Origin: CAWDMN01 sp963803155 | GTDB taxonomy: Bacteria > Acidobacteriota > Terriglobia > Versatilivoradales > Versatilivoraceae | Direction: 5' to 3' | Assembly (NCBI GenBank): GCA_963803155.1 | Contig: CAWDMN010000113.1 | Coordinates: 1 to 64,000, forward strand | DNA: 64,000 bases | In this document: piece after piece, positions 62,297-64,000 of the stretch | How positions within the stretch are numbered: the first letter of the stretch is position 1 | How the letters are laid out: every line of letters starts with the position of its first letter | Notes under the pieces: model-generated | Databases searched by the model: none | What the model was told of the DNA's origin: nothing | The model's input: the letters and a program-made list of their open reading frames with translations, nothing else | Program-made: the position numbers and the translations under genes

Positions 62297-64000
62297 TTAT
62301 TTGCGTTGACGCGGCCGTGCCGCTGATCGCTCATAGCGGCGAACATTTCCGGTCAGCCACCCTTTGGATGGAATTGTCCTTCCATCCGTCAGCCGATAAT
62401 CTGAATCGCCAAAATTGACAAACACTTCCATTCCATTTCTCCACCGGGTCCGTTGCACGGAGTGATCGTCACTCAGGAATTCATGGGATGTCATCTCTTC
62501 ATATCCCAATCTCCGCACCAGCGGACAAATGGCCTGATAGCTTGAGGCAAAACGGCTTTTTTGATCCTGCCAGGTGCTTTGAGCGAACATGTACATGGGA
62601 GGAGTGGCATACAGGATGTTGAAGAGATCCCGACGGTTCCAAACCTCCGGAACTTTATTGTTGTAGTCCCCCCAATACCACGTCGAAACAGTGCAATCAT
62701 GGTAAACCAGCTCCCAGAGAGGGATGCGGTAGTAATGCCCCACTTGGAACTTCAAGAATTCCGGGGTTGGAGCCTTGTAGTCCAACATGTCGCGTCCCGC
62801 ATCCGGGAGCCGATACGGACCGAGGCTCAGCATTCCTTCAAAATAGTGGACAAAAGGTACGGAAGGATCGATGCCTGTCTCAGTTCCCGTCACCAGACTC
62901 ATTTCCCGGGAAGTCACATCGAGTAATTCCATCTTGTGCTGCCGATCTTCAGAACGGTTCAGCGGGTGGGCCGGATTGTAGCATTCCCGCCAAGGAGAGG
63001 CCGTAGTGGTGTCGATAAACCGGCAGTGATAGGGGATGGTCTTCAGCTCCTCAGATATACGAGCGCGCGCTCGAGGAGCCTGGCGGGTGGAACAGATTAC
63101 TCCTCCCTCCCAGATCTTTACCGTCCCATCGCTGTTCTTTTCATAGTCGGCCCAGCCGCGCATCCAGTCGCCGTTTGGCAAAAGAACCAGATCGTCGGGC
63201 CATCCCTCTTTAGGAAGCCCGGATGGGGCGTCTGGGGGCCAGACATCCTGGTAGATATCGTACCGGCTGGTCAGGAATCCCATCTGGTTGATGGAATCGA
63301 TTTCACTAAAAGATCCCCCGGCGGACCAGAGAATCCGGTCCATTCCGAGGTTCTTCATTTCCCGGCAAAGTGCCACTTTGTCCATGTCCCAGTTCCAGAT
63401 GTTGGCGGCCCCAATCAATAGATCGACGGAAGGGTTTTCCAGAGATTTTTCCCGAAGACTTTTAAACAGCTGCTTGTCTCGGGCTTCCTCCCGGTACCGT
63501 TTCGCCAGGGAAACATACCCTCCCTGGTCGAATAGGACATACTTCAAACTGCGTTCATAACGAAAGCTTCCCCGGGAAGGCTCCCAGATCGGGCGAATCA
63601 TCAAATTGCCATTGCTGGGCCGCACTATGTCGACACTTGCATCGTCAGGAGTGTCGAGGATGCTCATCAAACTGGCGCCGGTGGCGGGATTCACGACCCC
63701 GTACCAGGGCATGCAAATGCCGTGTCCTCCGTATGTGACCAATCGCATCGGAGAGATTGAAGCGTCGTCAGCTGGATAGAGAATCCCCTCATTCAAAGGC
63801 ACAACCAACCACGACCCCGGGGGACTGAGAAATGGCTGAGGGAAAGTCATGTCAGCCGGCATAGATCCTTCAGCCTGAAACACCATTTTCAATTCAGGTT
63901 TCTCCGAATGCAAAGTGGCCACCATCCGGCTATGCAGGTCATTCGGAATGTCCCAGAATTCAGCCGCAATCGTCTTTCCCGACGTGGCCTCTACTCCAGT
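62297..64000 (-). CDS. Large glycoside-hydrolase-like protein, cut by the window end
   Basis: The frame is open to the last base (25 more codons beyond the ATG at 63925, with no stop), so the N-terminus lies outside the window and at least 567 residues are present. The part seen has a beta-sandwich-like N-side (FLSPPGSWLVVPLNEGILYP, GVVNPATGASLMSILDTPDD) and a TIM-barrel-like part (NIWNWDMDKVALCREMKNLGMDRILWSAGG, CRFIDTTTASPWRECYNPAH, ELLDVTSREMSLVTGTETG). This plan resembles GH101/GH129-type or DUF5696 glycosidases; Asp in FIDTT and Glu in TGTETG are candidate catalytic residues. The family call is tentative. Neighbours are also glycan enzymes. Confidence 0.72.
   Translation of the reverse strand, partial: TGVEATSGKTIAAEFWDIPNDLHSRMVATLHSEKPELKMVFQAEGSMPADMTFPQPFLSPPGSWLVVPLNEGILYPADDASISPMRLVTYGGHGICMPWYGVVNPATGASLMSILDTPDDASVDIVRPSNGNLMIRPIWEPSRGSFRYERSLKYVLFDQGGYVSLAKRYREEARDKQLFKSLREKSLENPSVDLLIGAANIWNWDMDKVALCREMKNLGMDRILWSAGGSFSEIDSINQMGFLTSRYDIYQDVWPPDAPSGLPKEGWPDDLVLLPNGDWMRGWADYEKNSDGTVKIWEGGVICSTRQAPRARARISEELKTIPYHCRFIDTTTASPWRECYNPAHPLNRSEDRQHKMELLDVTSREMSLVTGTETGIDPSVPFVHYFEGMLSLGPYRLPDAGRDMLDYKAPTPEFLKFQVGHYYRIPLWELVYHDCTVSTWYWGDYNNKVPEVWNRRDLFNILYATPPMYMFAQSTWQDQKSRFASSYQAICPLVRRLGYEEMTSHEFLSDDHSVQRTRWRNGMEVFVNFGDSDYRLTDGRTIPSKGWLTGNVRRYERSAARPRQRK

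Overview
The window reads as chromosomal DNA of a Gram-negative soil or sediment bacterium, most likely an Acidobacteriota. The inference rests on gene types rather than on any marker gene: a PadR regulator next to a very long MacB/FtsX-type permease with an N-terminal prefix domain, a helix-turn-helix protein fused through one membrane segment to a PD40 (TolB-like) propeller, a reg_prop/Y_Y_Y hybrid histidine kinase, many Tat-exported proteins and a scatter of secreted glycoside hydrolases. No rRNA, tRNA, CRISPR array, phage or complete insertion sequence was found.

Layout. 1-9.7 kb: a membrane-anchored coiled-coil protein and cytochrome bd oxidase (cydAB) on the plus strand. Convergent to them is a minus-strand operon that starts with a secreted cysteine-rich protein (9690), then a B12-type radical SAM enzyme, a small ORF, a tetraheme cytochrome c, a Tat-exported four-cluster ferredoxin and an NrfD-type membrane subunit; this looks like a quinone-linked electron-transfer module without a catalytic reductase. 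10-23.6 kb: a Tat-exported barrel-like protein, then two divergent surface-appendage operons, TadE-TadE-TadG(vWA) on the minus strand and FimT/PilV/PilW/PilX-like minor prepilins on the plus strand. They are separated by about 2.3 kb of AT-rich DNA without a convincing gene but with candidate sigma-54 promoters facing both ways. A PilZ gene follows. 23.7-27.3 kb: DinB-like, acyltransferase-like membrane and amidohydrolase genes. 27.4-38.8 kb: a signalling block made of an OmpR/PhoB-type two-component system with 11-bp-periodic TGACA repeats in its promoter, a TPR-PD40 secreted protein with the same repeats upstream, the HTH-TM-PD40 protein, then PadR plus permease. 39.2-43.7 kb: a gingipain-like C25 protease gene interrupted by an in-frame TAA, a VapBC pair and an SDR dehydrogenase. 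44-54.8 kb: a 1427-residue hybrid kinase, a GH63-like glucosidase and a 1033-residue secreted esterase/peptidase. 54.9-64 kb: a small membrane protein, a two-repeat protein of unknown family, a Fic enzyme, and three secreted or carbohydrate-active enzymes, the last cut by the window end.

The intergenic DNA is unusual. At least four families of non-coding dispersed repeats, several with palindromic ends, sit in nearly every long gap. One (about 130-145 bp, ends TTGTAACT/AGTTACAA, inner arms GGTAGCCAC/GTGGCTACC) has three clear copies and looks like a MITE or long REP element with no mobilising transposase in view. These repeats, the interrupted C25 gene, the shared promoter architecture of the two-component block and the two-repeat unknown protein are the best candidates for undescribed biology.

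All functional calls come from reading motifs by eye; no database search was run.
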